In this document: one piece after another, positions 1 through 7,613 of the stretch | Layout: every line of letters starts with the position of its first letter | Numbering within the stretch: the stretch's first letter is position 1 | Assembly: GCF_003576345.1 (NCBI RefSeq) | Contig: NZ_QWGB01000005.1 | Location: forward strand, 1,178,001 to 1,242,000 | From: Henriciella barbarensis | GTDB lineage: Bacteria > Pseudomonadota > Alphaproteobacteria > Caulobacterales > Hyphomonadaceae | Length of the DNA stretch: 64,000 nt | Direction: 5' to 3' | Translations under genes and position numbers: made by a program | The notes under the pieces: generated by a model | Databases searched by the model: none | What the model saw: the letters and a program-made list of their open reading frames with translations, nothing else | What the model was told of the DNA's origin: nothing

Positions 1-524
1 AGGGCATTTCGCTTGGCCCAGCAGACCTCGCCGCAGACCGCAAGATGAAGACCACCCGCGTCGGTGGCGGCCACCCTTATTACCGGGTCGTAGATGACCC
101 GAATGAGGACGGCTCAAAGCGTGAAAGCGCGCAGCAGGACCCGTGGCACTATACGATTGCGCGCATGGTCGATGCCTGCCGCATGGCCGGTATCAATGCG
201 TTCTATGGCCCGTTCGGCGACATCGCCGATAGCGAGGCGTGTGAGCAGCAGTTCCGCAACGCCTTCCTTCTGGGCTGTTCGGGCACGTGGAGCCTGCACC
301 CAAGCCAGATCGAGATCGCCAAGCGCGTCTTCAGCCCGGCACCGGACGAAGTGAAGTTTGCGCGCCGGATTCTCGAGGCCATGCCGGACGGCACGGGCGT
401 CGCGATGCTGGACGGCAAGATGCAGGATGACGCGACCTGGAAACAGGCCAAGGTCATCTCTGATCTGGCTGATCTGGTGTCGGAAAAGGACCCGGAATTG
501 GCCAAAGCCTACGCAGCGGACTAG
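1..524 (+). CDS. CoA ester lyase (HpcH/HpaI aldolase / malyl-CoA lyase-like), 3' part
   Basis: The gene enters from upstream of the window: the frame is open from base 3 and reads [16 protein letters not shown] before the first internal ATG at 45. This motif and the following TTRVGGGHP are typical of the malyl-CoA/citramalyl-CoA lyase branch (CitE-like). The [14 protein letters not shown] segment near the C-terminus is also a family hallmark. These enzymes are TIM-barrel, Mg-dependent lyases that cleave or condense CoA esters such as malyl-CoA in C2 or propionyl-CoA assimilation. About 174 residues are visible, so the N-terminal half with the metal-binding Glu and Asp is missing. The exact substrate cannot be decided. 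TonB-C-like gene 2 follows after 40 bp. Confidence 0.85.
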   Translation, partial: GISLGPADLAADRKMKTTRVGGGHPYYRVVDDPNEDGSKRESAQQDPWHYTIARMVDACRMAGINAFYGPFGDIADSEACEQQFRNAFLLGCSGTWSLHPSQIEIAKRVFSPAPDEVKFARRILEAMPDGTGVAMLDGKMQDDATWKQAKVISDLADLVSEKDPELAKAYAAD

Positions 525-564
525 GGTGGGGGGTGTATCCAAGAGCAATCAAGGAGACCACCCT

Positions 565-1113
565 TTGGCCCAACTCAGAAAAATCTTCGCATTTACAGCA
601 GCTTCCGCCGCGCTCGCCGGCACGGCAGCCGCGCAAATGGACTATCATGGCTTCGACCCGGAAACAGTCGACGCCCTGAATGAGCGTATCCTCGAGCCGC
701 TGAAGAGCGAGCAGCTGGAAATCCTCGCGCCGCACCGCGGCATCGAGGCCTGCGGCGGCACGTCCAGCGTTGATATGCTGGTACCCGACGGGTGGGACGT
801 GCGCGCGGCAGCTGCCAATCCGGTTGGAGGGGACGTTGCGATGCCTTATCCGACGACAGCGTTCGCCCCCGAATTTCCACCGCTTTACTCTACGCTCGGT
901 GTAGAGGGCGCTTGTGAGACGATCTTCAGTGTAAATGCAGACGGCAAGACGGAAGATATCCTTGCAAAGTGTACCTTGCCGAAATTCGCGCTCGCGGCGA
1001 CGAATGCGTTGGAAGCGCTGGAGTTCGAGCCTGCAGATGGGAAGGACACAGCGGAGACTCCAGACATTCTGCTGCCGATGAACTTCTGCCTGGATGAGCC
1101 GTCGGACGGTTAA
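565..1113 (+). CDS. secreted TonB C-terminal-domain-like protein, copy 1
   Basis: I chose a TTG start at 565 because AAGGAGA lies 7 nt upstream (551-557) and the resulting 182-residue protein begins with a clean signal peptide (MAQLRKIFAFTAASAALAGTAAAQ region, cleavage near AAAQ). Starting further upstream would run through the previous gene in another frame. The C-terminal half has the TonB-C-like pattern of a pseudo-repeat ending in LEALEFEP. Four cysteines (EACGG, GACET, AKCTLP, NFCLD) match those of the next gene. It is probably periplasmic. No TonB transmembrane anchor or proline-rich stalk is seen, so it is not a classical TonB. Function unknown. Confidence 0.7.
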   Translation: MAQLRKIFAFTAASAALAGTAAAQMDYHGFDPETVDALNERILEPLKSEQLEILAPHRGIEACGGTSSVDMLVPDGWDVRAAAANPVGGDVAMPYPTTAFAPEFPPLYSTLGVEGACETIFSVNADGKTEDILAKCTLPKFALAATNALEALEFEPADGKDTAETPDILLPMNFCLDEPSDG

Positions 1114-1181
1114 GCGCGTTACACAGGGGCCGGTGCTGCCGCCGGCTCCAGACTTTTTGTAGCTGAAGGAACATTGATCCG

Positions 1182-1745
1182 ATGCGATTTTCCCACGTCC
1201 TGCCGGGCGCCCTGATGCTTGCCGGACTTTCTGCCTGCGCCGTTGATCCCTACGCGCCAGCGCCCATTGAGCGACGCGCCGGGCCTGTATCCGGGTCGCA
1301 GGCGATGGGTGTCCGGCCCGGACAGATCGCGGCCTGCGGGCATACGGGCGCGCCCGTTGCAGACCTGCGCTATCCGGATGGCTGGCAGGCGCGGCTTTCG
1401 CAGGTACCTGCTGCCGGGTCTGGCGGTGGCGGCGATGAGCTTCTGGGCGGCGTCGCTGAGCCGGATGCTGTGGCCGCGCCCGACGCCTCGCCGACTGTGC
1501 AGCCGCAACCGGTCTATCCATCAAGTGCGCTCGATGCGGGCCAGGAAGGGCGCTGCGAGATCCTGATGGATGTGAGCCCGGCAGGGGCGCCGCAGAATAT
1601 TCTGACAGCGTGCTCTGCGCCCCAGTTCAATGCGCCGACGTATCAGGCTGCGACGGGTCTTCGGTTTGACCCGCCGCGCGAGAGCGGGCGCTCTGTGCGG
1701 CTGGTTAATGTCGTCTATCCGATCTCATATTGCATGGATCAATAG
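1182..1745 (+). CDS. TonB C-terminal-domain-like lipoprotein, copy 2
   Basis: This 187-residue protein starts with a lipoprotein signal (MRFSHVLPGALMLAGLSAC, lipobox LSAC). It carries a C-terminal TonB-C-like domain: YPSSALDAGQEGRCEILMDV, then LTACSAPQFN and GLRFDPP. It is a diverged tandem paralogue of the gene at 565: ACG, GRCE, TACS.P.F and SYCMD cysteines occupy equivalent places. A GAAGGA ribosome site precedes the ATG. It is likely attached to the inner leaflet of the outer membrane or the outer leaflet of the inner membrane. Both copies lack the membrane helix of energy-transducing TonB, so a structural or envelope role is inferred only. Confidence 0.72.
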   Translation: MRFSHVLPGALMLAGLSACAVDPYAPAPIERRAGPVSGSQAMGVRPGQIAACGHTGAPVADLRYPDGWQARLSQVPAAGSGGGGDELLGGVAEPDAVAAPDASPTVQPQPVYPSSALDAGQEGRCEILMDVSPAGAPQNILTACSAPQFNAPTYQAATGLRFDPPRESGRSVRLVNVVYPISYCMDQ

Positions 1746-1781
1746 AGGCGGCGCTAATTACGGGCCGCCCGGGAGCAGAAC

Positions 1782-2219
1782 ATGAAATTTTCCGCGGTGG
1801 CCGCGCTGGCGATGTTTTTCCTTGCTGGCGGAATGGCCGATGCCCAGCAGCGCGAAGTCTGGCAAACCGAAATCGGAACTGTGGTCTATGACCATGAGAC
1901 CGCGCGGGGTGAGGCGGTGCTGACATTCCCGATCGCAAACAGCGACCAGCGCGGGGTGGCCTTCATCCCGCAGCTGGCTGGCAACCGTACCAATCGCGGT
2001 ATCTTTTATGGCCTCTGGATCGAGCCGGATGGTTCTGGCGCGCCAGCGTGTGATTTCGCGATCACCGATCCTGAGACCAATACACCCCGCCAGACCTGGG
2101 GGCGCATCCAGATCACCTTTGTCGATCCGGGTATTCCCTCAAGCTGGGTCTTGCGCCGGGGCTATTGTTTCGACGACTATTCGGAATTCCTGATCGGAAG
2201 ACCGGTCGGGGGCCAGTAG
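1782..2219 (+). CDS. small secreted protein of unknown function
   Basis: A 145-residue protein with an N-terminal signal peptide (MKFSAVAALAMFFLAGGMADAQ) and a GGGAG-like ribosome site just upstream. The mature part is about 120 residues, rich in beta-forming segments (VVYDHET, AVLTFPIAN, ITFVDPG) with two cysteines (APACDF and RGYCFDD) that could form a disulfide. It follows the two TonB-C-like genes by 36 bp in the same direction and may be co-transcribed with them. I do not recognise a family. Confidence 0.6.
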   Translation: MKFSAVAALAMFFLAGGMADAQQREVWQTEIGTVVYDHETARGEAVLTFPIANSDQRGVAFIPQLAGNRTNRGIFYGLWIEPDGSGAPACDFAITDPETNTPRQTWGRIQITFVDPGIPSSWVLRRGYCFDDYSEFLIGRPVGGQ

Positions 2220-2242
2220 ACAGGACATAACAGGGGGCGTGC

Positions 2243-2662
2243 ATGGTCGCGACAACGGGGTATTCAGAGAATCTGCAGCGCTGGATGGATTATTTTCATG
2301 GGGCTCATGATGCCGGGGCGCTGGACGCCATCCTGCACGATGACGTCGTGTTCCAGAGCCCGATCGTCCACACGCCCCAGCGCGGCAAGCCGATCACCAT
2401 GATGTATCTCGGCGCCGCCGGTGAGACGCTTGGCAATGACAGCTTTCGCTATGTCCGCATCTTCGACTGCGGCGACAAGGCGGTGCTGGAATTCGAGACC
2501 GAAATGGACGGCGTGCAGGTCAACGGGATCGACATGATCGAGTGGGATGAGGCGGGACTTATCATCGACTTCAAGGTCATGGTGCGCCCATTGAAGGCGA
2601 TTGAGACGGTTCATGCGTCGATGAAGGCCATGCTGGAAGCCATGAAAGCCAAACGCGCATGA
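2243..2662 (+). CDS. SnoaL/NTF2-like nuclear-transport-factor-2 fold protein
   Basis: 139 residues with the NTF2/SnoaL cone-fold pattern: an early helix (LQRWMDYFHGAHDAGALDAIL), then HDDVVFQSPIVHTPQRGK and a C-terminal sheet with VNGIDMIEWDEAGLIIDFKVMVRP. Such proteins are isomerases, hydrolases or ligand carriers of very varied substrate, so function cannot be assigned. The preceding GGGGGCGTGC supplies the ribosome site. Its end overlaps the start of the acetyltransferase gene by 4 bp (ATGA), suggesting translational coupling. Confidence 0.8.
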   Translation: MVATTGYSENLQRWMDYFHGAHDAGALDAILHDDVVFQSPIVHTPQRGKPITMMYLGAAGETLGNDSFRYVRIFDCGDKAVLEFETEMDGVQVNGIDMIEWDEAGLIIDFKVMVRPLKAIETVHASMKAMLEAMKAKRA

Positions 2663-3207
2663 GCGGACGGCCTGTGCCTGTCATCCTGACCGAGCGGCTG
2701 AAACTGCGCGCGCATGAGGTATCAGATTTCGACGCGCTGGCGGCCCATTGGAGCCACCCGGAGACGATCCGCTTCATTGGCGGGACCGCCCGCTCGCCGC
2801 ATGATGTCTGGAACCGGAATGTCCTGCGCAATCGGGGCCTGTGGGAAGTGCTGGGCTATGGCTACTGGCTGGTCGAGGAGCGCAGGGGCGGCGGTTTCGT
2901 AGGTGAAGTTGGGTTCGCAGACTTTCACCGCGACACCGAGCCAAGCTTCTGGGGCGTGCCGGAATGTGGCTGGGTCATTGCACCAGACCGGTTCGGGAAG
3001 GGCTATGCGAGCGAGGCCGTCAAAGCCATCCATGACTGGCTGGATAATGAGACGGCGCACGACAAATGTTGCTGCATTATCGACGTTGAAAACGCCCCTT
3101 CGATCCGGATTGCGGAGAAAGTCGGCTATGCCCAGAAGGGGACAGTGCGCTTCAATGAGGAGGATGTGATGTATTTTGAGCGTGCCAAGGGCGGGCGGAG
3201 CGCCTAG
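2659..3207 (+). CDS. GNAT N-acetyltransferase (RimJ/RimL type)
   Basis: 182 residues of the GNAT_3 family. It starts with LTERLKLRAHEVSDFDALAAHW and has the acetyl-CoA loop around RFGKGYASEAVKAIHDW plus the C-terminal NAPSIRIAEKVGY motif that closes the fold. Family members acetylate protein N-termini or small amines. RimJ/RimL-like proteins have many acceptors, so the substrate is open. Coupled by ATGA overlap to the NTF2-like gene. Confidence 0.85.
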   Translation: MSGRPVPVILTERLKLRAHEVSDFDALAAHWSHPETIRFIGGTARSPHDVWNRNVLRNRGLWEVLGYGYWLVEERRGGGFVGEVGFADFHRDTEPSFWGVPECGWVIAPDRFGKGYASEAVKAIHDWLDNETAHDKCCCIIDVENAPSIRIAEKVGYAQKGTVRFNEEDVMYFERAKGGRSA

Positions 3208-3240
3208 GAATCGCCCGAAAGCAGCACTAGGTTCATCATT

Positions 3241-4203
3241 ATGCCAACGACCTATCTCGATTTTGAAAAGCCGATCGCAGAGCTCGAGACAAAGATTGCC
3301 GAGCTGGAAGCGGTGTCCCAGCAGGGTGAAGGCCCGTCGATTTCCGATGAGTTGAAGAAGCTCAAGGACAAGGCCGCCAAGCAGCTGAAGGATACGTATT
3401 CCTCGCTGACGCCGTGGCGCAAGACGCAGGTTGCCCGCCACCCGGAGCGCCCGCATTTCAGCGACTATATTGAGCAGCTTTTCGAAGACTTTCAGGAACT
3501 AGCCGGCGACCGCGTGTTCGGCAATGACGAGGCGGTCATTGGCGGCCTGGCGACATTCCGCGGCCAGAGCGTCGTTGTGATGGGCCACGAAAAGGGCCGC
3601 AACACCGAGAGCCGTCTTCGCCACAATTTCGGTATGGCGCACCCTGAAGGCTACCGTAAGGCGGTGCGCCTGATGGATCTGGCTGACAAGTTCAAGCTGC
3701 CGGTCCTGTCCTTCGTCGATACGGCAGGTGCGTTTCCTGGCAAAGCAGGCGAAGAGCGCGGACAGGCCGAGGCGATTGCACGCTCGACCGAGCGCTGCCT
3801 GACGCTGACCGTGCCCATGGTGTCGCTCATTATCGGTGAGGGCGGGTCTGGCGGCGCGATTGCCATCGCAGCGGCAAATCGCGTCCTCATGATGGAGCAC
3901 TCCATCTATTCGGTGATCTCGCCAGAGGGCTGCGCCTCGATCCTTTACCGCGACTCTGCGAAGGCGCGCGATGCGGCCGAAGCGATGAAGATCACGTCTG
4001 AAGACCTTCTGAAGCTGAAGGTCGTCGATGATGTCGTTAAGGAGCCGATGGGCGGCGCCCACCGCGACCCGCAGCGTGCGGTCAGTCAGGCTGGCAAGGC
4101 CATCGAAAAGGCACTCAGCGAACTGGCAGGTCTGTCGCCCGTCGAGCTGAAGCGCCAGCGCCGCGAGCGGTTCTATGCGATTGGACGCGAAGGCCTGAAC
4201 TAG
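3241..4203 (+). CDS. accA: acetyl-CoA carboxylase carboxyltransferase subunit alpha
   Basis: 320 residues, normal AccA length. It opens with the standard helical N-terminus (YLDFEKPIAELETKIAELE) and contains ARHPERPHFSDYIEQLFEDF, DTAGAFPGKAGEERGQAEAI and the GEGGSGGAIAIA carboxybiotin/acyl-CoA crotonase-fold segment at about 197-210. AccA pairs with AccD to transfer CO2 from carboxybiotin to acetyl-CoA, giving malonyl-CoA for fatty acid synthesis. accD is not in the window. The ribosome site is weak (AGG) and the ATG was taken because the family N-terminus begins there. Confidence 0.97.
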   Translation: MPTTYLDFEKPIAELETKIAELEAVSQQGEGPSISDELKKLKDKAAKQLKDTYSSLTPWRKTQVARHPERPHFSDYIEQLFEDFQELAGDRVFGNDEAVIGGLATFRGQSVVVMGHEKGRNTESRLRHNFGMAHPEGYRKAVRLMDLADKFKLPVLSFVDTAGAFPGKAGEERGQAEAIARSTERCLTLTVPMVSLIIGEGGSGGAIAIAAANRVLMMEHSIYSVISPEGCASILYRDSAKARDAAEAMKITSEDLLKLKVVDDVVKEPMGGAHRDPQRAVSQAGKAIEKALSELAGLSPVELKRQRRERFYAIGREGLN

Positions 4204-4230
4204 GCTCAACGCCTCTGAAATCTGGATAAA

Positions 4231-4300
4231 GGCAGGCCACGTCCTCGCCCCTATGGGAGAAAAGTCCGGGACGGCCCGGCGCTTTTCTGATGGGGGGCAT
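4231..4300 (+). promoter_or_regulatory. candidate guanidine-II (mini-ykkC) riboswitch ahead of gdx
   Basis: Two hairpins precede the exporter gene. The downstream one pairs AGAAAAG (4258-4264) plus CCGGG (4266-4270) with CCCGG (4275-4279) plus CTTTTCT (4282-4288), closing a tetraloop ACGG. Guanidine-II aptamers consist of two stems with ACGR loops, the second close to the Shine-Dalgarno; here GGGGGG follows at 4292-4297. The upstream hairpin (4231-4249) pairs GGCAGG with CCTCGCC, with one bulge and a CCACGT loop. Its loop holds ACGT rather than ACGR, a departure from consensus. The linker is 8 nt. The gene context (Gdx/SugE) is the usual one for this RNA. Confidence 0.5.
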
Positions 4301-4303
4301 GCC

Positions 4304-4624
4304 ATGGCGTGGATCATTCTTTTCGTGGCCGGACTGCTTGAAGTTGTCTGGGCCTATTTCATGAAACAGTCGGCCGGATTCACCCGGCTCTGGCCGAGCG
4401 TGATTACGCTAACGGCGATGACTGGCAGCTTTGCGCTTCTGTCATGGTCCATGCGCGTCCTGCCGCTCGGCACGGCCTATACGGTGTGGACGGGGATCGG
4501 CGCGGTCGGGGCGTTTTTGCTGGGCATCATGTTCCTGGGCGAAAGCGTAAACCCGATGCGTATCGCGGCAGCCGTCCTCATCCTGTCTGGACTTGTGCTG
4601 ATGCGCTTCTCAGCCGCGAGCTAA
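4304..4624 (+). CDS. gdx: SMR-family guanidinium exporter (Gdx/SugE)
   Basis: 106 residues with four membrane helices. The N-terminus MAWIILFVAGLLEVVWAYFM carries the essential Glu13, and GTAYTVWTGIGAVGA is the SugE/Gdx-subclass signature rather than EmrE. The protein aligns closely with E. coli SugE over its whole length. Gdx proteins work as antiparallel dimers exchanging guanidinium for protons. I placed the start at the second ATG (4304), preceded by GGGGGG, because the 17 residues encoded upstream (4253-4303) overlap the regulatory hairpin and are not conserved in SMR proteins. Confidence 0.93.
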   Translation: MAWIILFVAGLLEVVWAYFMKQSAGFTRLWPSVITLTAMTGSFALLSWSMRVLPLGTAYTVWTGIGAVGAFLLGIMFLGESVNPMRIAAAVLILSGLVLMRFSAAS

Positions 4625-4646
4625 AACGGGTAAGCGAACGCCGCGT

Positions 4647-5741
4647 TTAGCGGGGTGCTCGCTCTTCAGCGCCGCTCAGCAAGAGTGCGATGATGTCAGA
4701 ACGCGTAAGAATGCCGAGGGCTTTTGCATCCTCCGTGATTACGACGCTTTGCACGCCATTGCTGGTGAAGCGGTTCAACAGCGAACCGACGGGCGCAGTG
4801 GCGAGCGCCGTCGAAACTTCGCGTTTCATGAATTGCCCGGCGGTAAGCGGTGCGGCCGTAGTATCGGGCGCTAGCGCATTTATGATTTCATCCTGCTGGA
4901 CGGCCCCTAAGAGCGCGCCCTCGCTCGTCAGGACCGGCAGGCTTTTGAGTGAATGTGCACGGAAAAGGTCTATGATCTCTGTCAGTAGGGTTTCTGGGCG
5001 GCACGAAATAAGAGGCTGGCTCATCACATCGGCACAGGAAATGCCATCGAAACGATGCTGGGCGGCCTCTTCTTCTGCGGCGGCAAGCAGTCGGCCGAGA
5101 TCGGCGACGCCAAGATTTGGCGACTGGTTGAAGCGCTTCAGAAGTTTGGTGAGCTCTTCATTTGTAAGGCCTAGACGCTGGCGTTCGGGGCTTGGGGGCT
5201 TGGGCTGACGGAATGGATAGACGCGGCCCGTCAGGCGATTGAATGCGATGCCTGCCGCGACCAGCGTAATGGTCATCAGCGCAACAGGGCTGAAAGCGAA
5301 AACAAAGCCGGTTTCGAGAACTCCGTCTCGCTCAATTGCCGCAAGTAGCGCGACGGCCCCGCCCGGCGGGTGCAGCGATCTCGTCAGGAGCATGAGGAGG
5401 ATTGCGAAGCCTACGGCGAGGGCGGGGGCTAGCCAAGGCGGTGCGACGAGAAGAACGGCAATTGCGACCAGGCCTGAAACCGTATTGCCGACGATAGCGG
5501 ACCAGGGTTGCGCAAGAGGCGAATTTGGAACTGCGAAGACGAGCACGGCTGACGCCCCGAGCGGGGCGATGAGATAGAGCGGCAGGCCCCACAACAAGGG
5601 AAGAAGAAGCCCGAGAAGCGTGCAGCAGCCAATTCCCACGGCGGCGCCCAGAGAGGCCCTCGCTGCTTCCTTTCGATCGGCTGTAGGCAGTGCCGGCAGT
5701 AGATGTTTCAGCCGGAGCCACTGCGATCGTTTATTCGCCAT
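4647..5741 (-). CDS. HPP-family membrane protein with two C-terminal CBS domains
   Basis: 364 residues. The N-terminal part (about 25-185) has four or more hydrophobic helices and the HPP-family signatures APLGASAVLVFAVPNSPLAQ and SLHPPGGAVALLA. Residues about 230-355 hold a CBS pair (ADVMSQPLISCRPETLL and the VSTALATAPVGSLLNRF repeat, each ending in a D-E-I or S-D-I motif). HPP proteins include a chloroplast nitrite transporter. CBS pairs bind adenine nucleotides, so nucleotide-gated transport is plausible, but the substrate is not known. Convergent with gdx. Confidence 0.88.
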   Translation of the reverse strand: MANKRSQWLRLKHLLPALPTADRKEAARASLGAAVGIGCCTLLGLLLPLLWGLPLYLIAPLGASAVLVFAVPNSPLAQPWSAIVGNTVSGLVAIAVLLVAPPWLAPALAVGFAILLMLLTRSLHPPGGAVALLAAIERDGVLETGFVFAFSPVALMTITLVAAGIAFNRLTGRVYPFRQPKPPSPERQRLGLTNEELTKLLKRFNQSPNLGVADLGRLLAAAEEEAAQHRFDGISCADVMSQPLISCRPETLLTEIIDLFRAHSLKSLPVLTSEGALLGAVQQDEIINALAPDTTAAPLTAGQFMKREVSTALATAPVGSLLNRFTSNGVQSVVITEDAKALGILTRSDIIALLLSGAEERAPR

Positions 5742-5834
5742 GCGCTGCGCTCCAAGAGGTCTTGAAGTCAGCGCGCCCTTTCTGGCGACGGACTTCCCTG
5801 AATGGTTTGTTGAAGAGGCCGGACAGTCGAAGAC

Positions 5835-6254
5835 TTACCAGCGTGCGTCCACGCCAATGGTGAGGCCTTCACGCCTGAAATCGAACGCACCTTCGCCCAT
5901 CCAATTCTTGCCGTCGGGAAACTGGACAGGGACACCGTCCAGCTGGTCGGGGTCAAAGAGGCGCATATTGACGCCGACCATGTCATTGACCTGATGCTGG
6001 TTCCTGAACTCGTCTGTGCGGACCCAGTGCGTGGTTGCCCCGCAGGCCGTGCAGGAGTGGACGTCCACGGCAGCGAGTGCCTTGTCGCTGCGTGCATAGC
6101 CGATAGTCTCGCCTTTTGCGCTGACGGATTCTGGTTTGAAGTAACCCCAGGCAGCGCCGGTCTTGCGGCAAAGGCTGCAATTACAATCGAAAATAAAGTC
6201 CGGCTTGGCGGCGATGGTGATGTGAACTGCACCGCAGAGGCAGTTGGCTGTCAT
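5835..6254 (-). CDS. GFA-family (glutathione-dependent formaldehyde-activating-like) zinc protein
   Basis: 139 residues with the Gfa/CENP-V zinc ligands in order: CLCGAV at 5-10, CNCSLCRK near 24-31 and CTACGATTHW near 68. The Gfa name derives from Paracoccus, where the protein was proposed to catalyse S-hydroxymethylglutathione formation, but most members lack a proven activity. This is a short, single-domain member. It is transcribed toward the HPP-CBS gene with about 90 bp between. Confidence 0.88.
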   Translation of the reverse strand: MTANCLCGAVHITIAAKPDFIFDCNCSLCRKTGAAWGYFKPESVSAKGETIGYARSDKALAAVDVHSCTACGATTHWVRTDEFRNQHQVNDMVGVNMRLFDPDQLDGVPVQFPDGKNWMGEGAFDFRREGLTIGVDARW

Positions 6255-6293
6255 GATTTTCTATCCTGGCTGAAGGGCGCTGAGACCACGAGA

Positions 6294-6548
6294 CTAGTCT
6301 TCTTCGCACATGTCGCAGCTTTCTACTGCCGGGTCATGTTGTAATCGTTCGAGGTCGATACGATCACCGCAATAGAGACAATGCCCGAATTGCCCGCGCT
6401 CAAGACGCTTCAACGCAGCTTCGACGCGCTGAAGTTCCTCGTCTCGGTCGATGCTGGTTGCGCCGATTATATGGGTCTCGCCCATATCGGTGTCAGCGCT
6501 GTGAGGCGTTGTTGCACGTCCCAATCCCTGACCCATACGAGGCTTCAT
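6294..6548 (-). CDS. DksA/TraR-type C4 zinc-finger protein
   Basis: 84 residues. The C-terminal half is the DksA/TraR finger: FGHCLYCGDRI and VESCDMCEED provide four cysteines. Upstream, residues 33-50 form a helix (RDEELQRVEAALKRLERG). It is shorter than DksA (about 150), lacking most of the coiled-coil that enters the RNA polymerase secondary channel, and resembles TraR-sized members. A role in modulating RNA polymerase is an inference. The short length makes a solo zinc-finger function equally possible. Confidence 0.8.
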   Translation of the reverse strand: MKPRMGQGLGRATTPHSADTDMGETHIIGATSIDRDEELQRVEAALKRLERGQFGHCLYCGDRIDLERLQHDPAVESCDMCEED

Positions 6549-6650
6549 GGGTTGAGCCTGCGCGCTGTTTTAAGTCTTGGCAAGGGCTAGCCAGGAAAGC
6601 ACGGTTTGGTTTATCGATAGTCGAGAAGTTTTAGCCTTCCCGGAGGGATT

Positions 6651-7613
6651 ATGGGGCCTGCGCCACTCGAACTGGACGCCGTGACGAAACGCTTTGGCAG
6701 TTTCACGGCGGTCCGCGATCTGACCATGAGTGTGCCCAAGGGCAGCATTGTCGGCTTTCTTGGTCCAAACGGGGCGGGCAAGTCGACCAGCCTGCGCATG
6801 GCGCTCGGCGTACTGAGCCCCGATGAGGGGAAGGTGAATCTGTTTGGCGCGTCGCCGAACATTGAAAGCCTGCGCCATGTCGGCTTCCTTCCAGAGGAGC
6901 GCGGCCTCTACAAAAAGATGACGGCGCGGGCGACCATTTCCTATTTCGCCCGATTGAAAGGCATGAGTGCGGGCGAGAGTCGCAAGCGTGCTGACGAGTT
7001 GCTGGAGCGTATGGGCCTTGGCGAGTTTGCGCGTGCGCGCGTGTCCAAGCTGTCAAAGGGCATGTCGCAGAAGGTCCAGATCCTGTCGTCGCTGGCCCAT
7101 CAGCCTGACTTCCTTATCCTGGATGAGCCGTTTTCGGGCCTCGACCCGGTCAACCAGCAAGGGCTGGAAGACATGATTATCGAGGAGCACAAACGCGGCG
7201 CGACGATCCTGTTCTCTACGCATGTGATGGAGCATGCCGAGCGCCTCTGCGACTCCATTGTGATGATGGCACGCGGACGAAAGGTGTTCGATGGCACACT
7301 GGATGAGGCGTTTGGGGCGCTTGGCCGCGCCGTGCTGATCGGCGTGTCTGCCGGGTTCGACCTTGATGCGGCGCTGAAGCCAAAGGGTTTTGAGATTAAT
7401 GAACGCAGCGGTGATGTCTGGCGTGTGAGGCTGCCGGCCGGTGTTGACGCACAGGACGCCCTTCGCGCGGCCATTGATGCGGGCGCACCGATTACGAGTT
7501 TCAGGCCGGAAGAAGCGCGGCTGCGCGATGTCTTTGTGTCGCTGGTGTCCGAAGCTGAAGCTGAAGACCTTCGCCAGTCGCTAGCCGCCGATACTGCGAG
7601 GAAAGTCGCATGA
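6651..7613 (+). CDS. ABC transporter ATP-binding protein (NatA type)
   Basis: 320 residues. Walker A GPNGAGKST is at 38-46, followed by the LSKGMSQKVQ signature, Walker B FLILDEPFSGLDP and the H-loop in FSTHVMEHAE. A C-terminal extension of about 90 residues follows the nucleotide-binding domain, as in NatA/DrrA-like exporters. GGAGG precedes the ATG. The stop overlaps the permease start (ATGA), so the pair forms one exporter with an ABC-2 membrane subunit. By family the pair could export Na+, drugs or lipids; nothing here decides the substrate. Confidence 0.93.
   Translation: MGPAPLELDAVTKRFGSFTAVRDLTMSVPKGSIVGFLGPNGAGKSTSLRMALGVLSPDEGKVNLFGASPNIESLRHVGFLPEERGLYKKMTARATISYFARLKGMSAGESRKRADELLERMGLGEFARARVSKLSKGMSQKVQILSSLAHQPDFLILDEPFSGLDPVNQQGLEDMIIEEHKRGATILFSTHVMEHAERLCDSIVMMARGRKVFDGTLDEAFGALGRAVLIGVSAGFDLDAALKPKGFEINERSGDVWRVRLPAGVDAQDALRAAIDAGAPITSFRPEEARLRDVFVSLVSEAEAEDLRQSLAADTARKVA

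Noticed and set aside
454-1524. Long minus-strand ORF of 356 codons
   Set aside because: Arg/Pro-rich shadow of the two TonB-C-like genes, whose signal peptides, ribosome sites and cysteine pattern mark the plus strand as coding.
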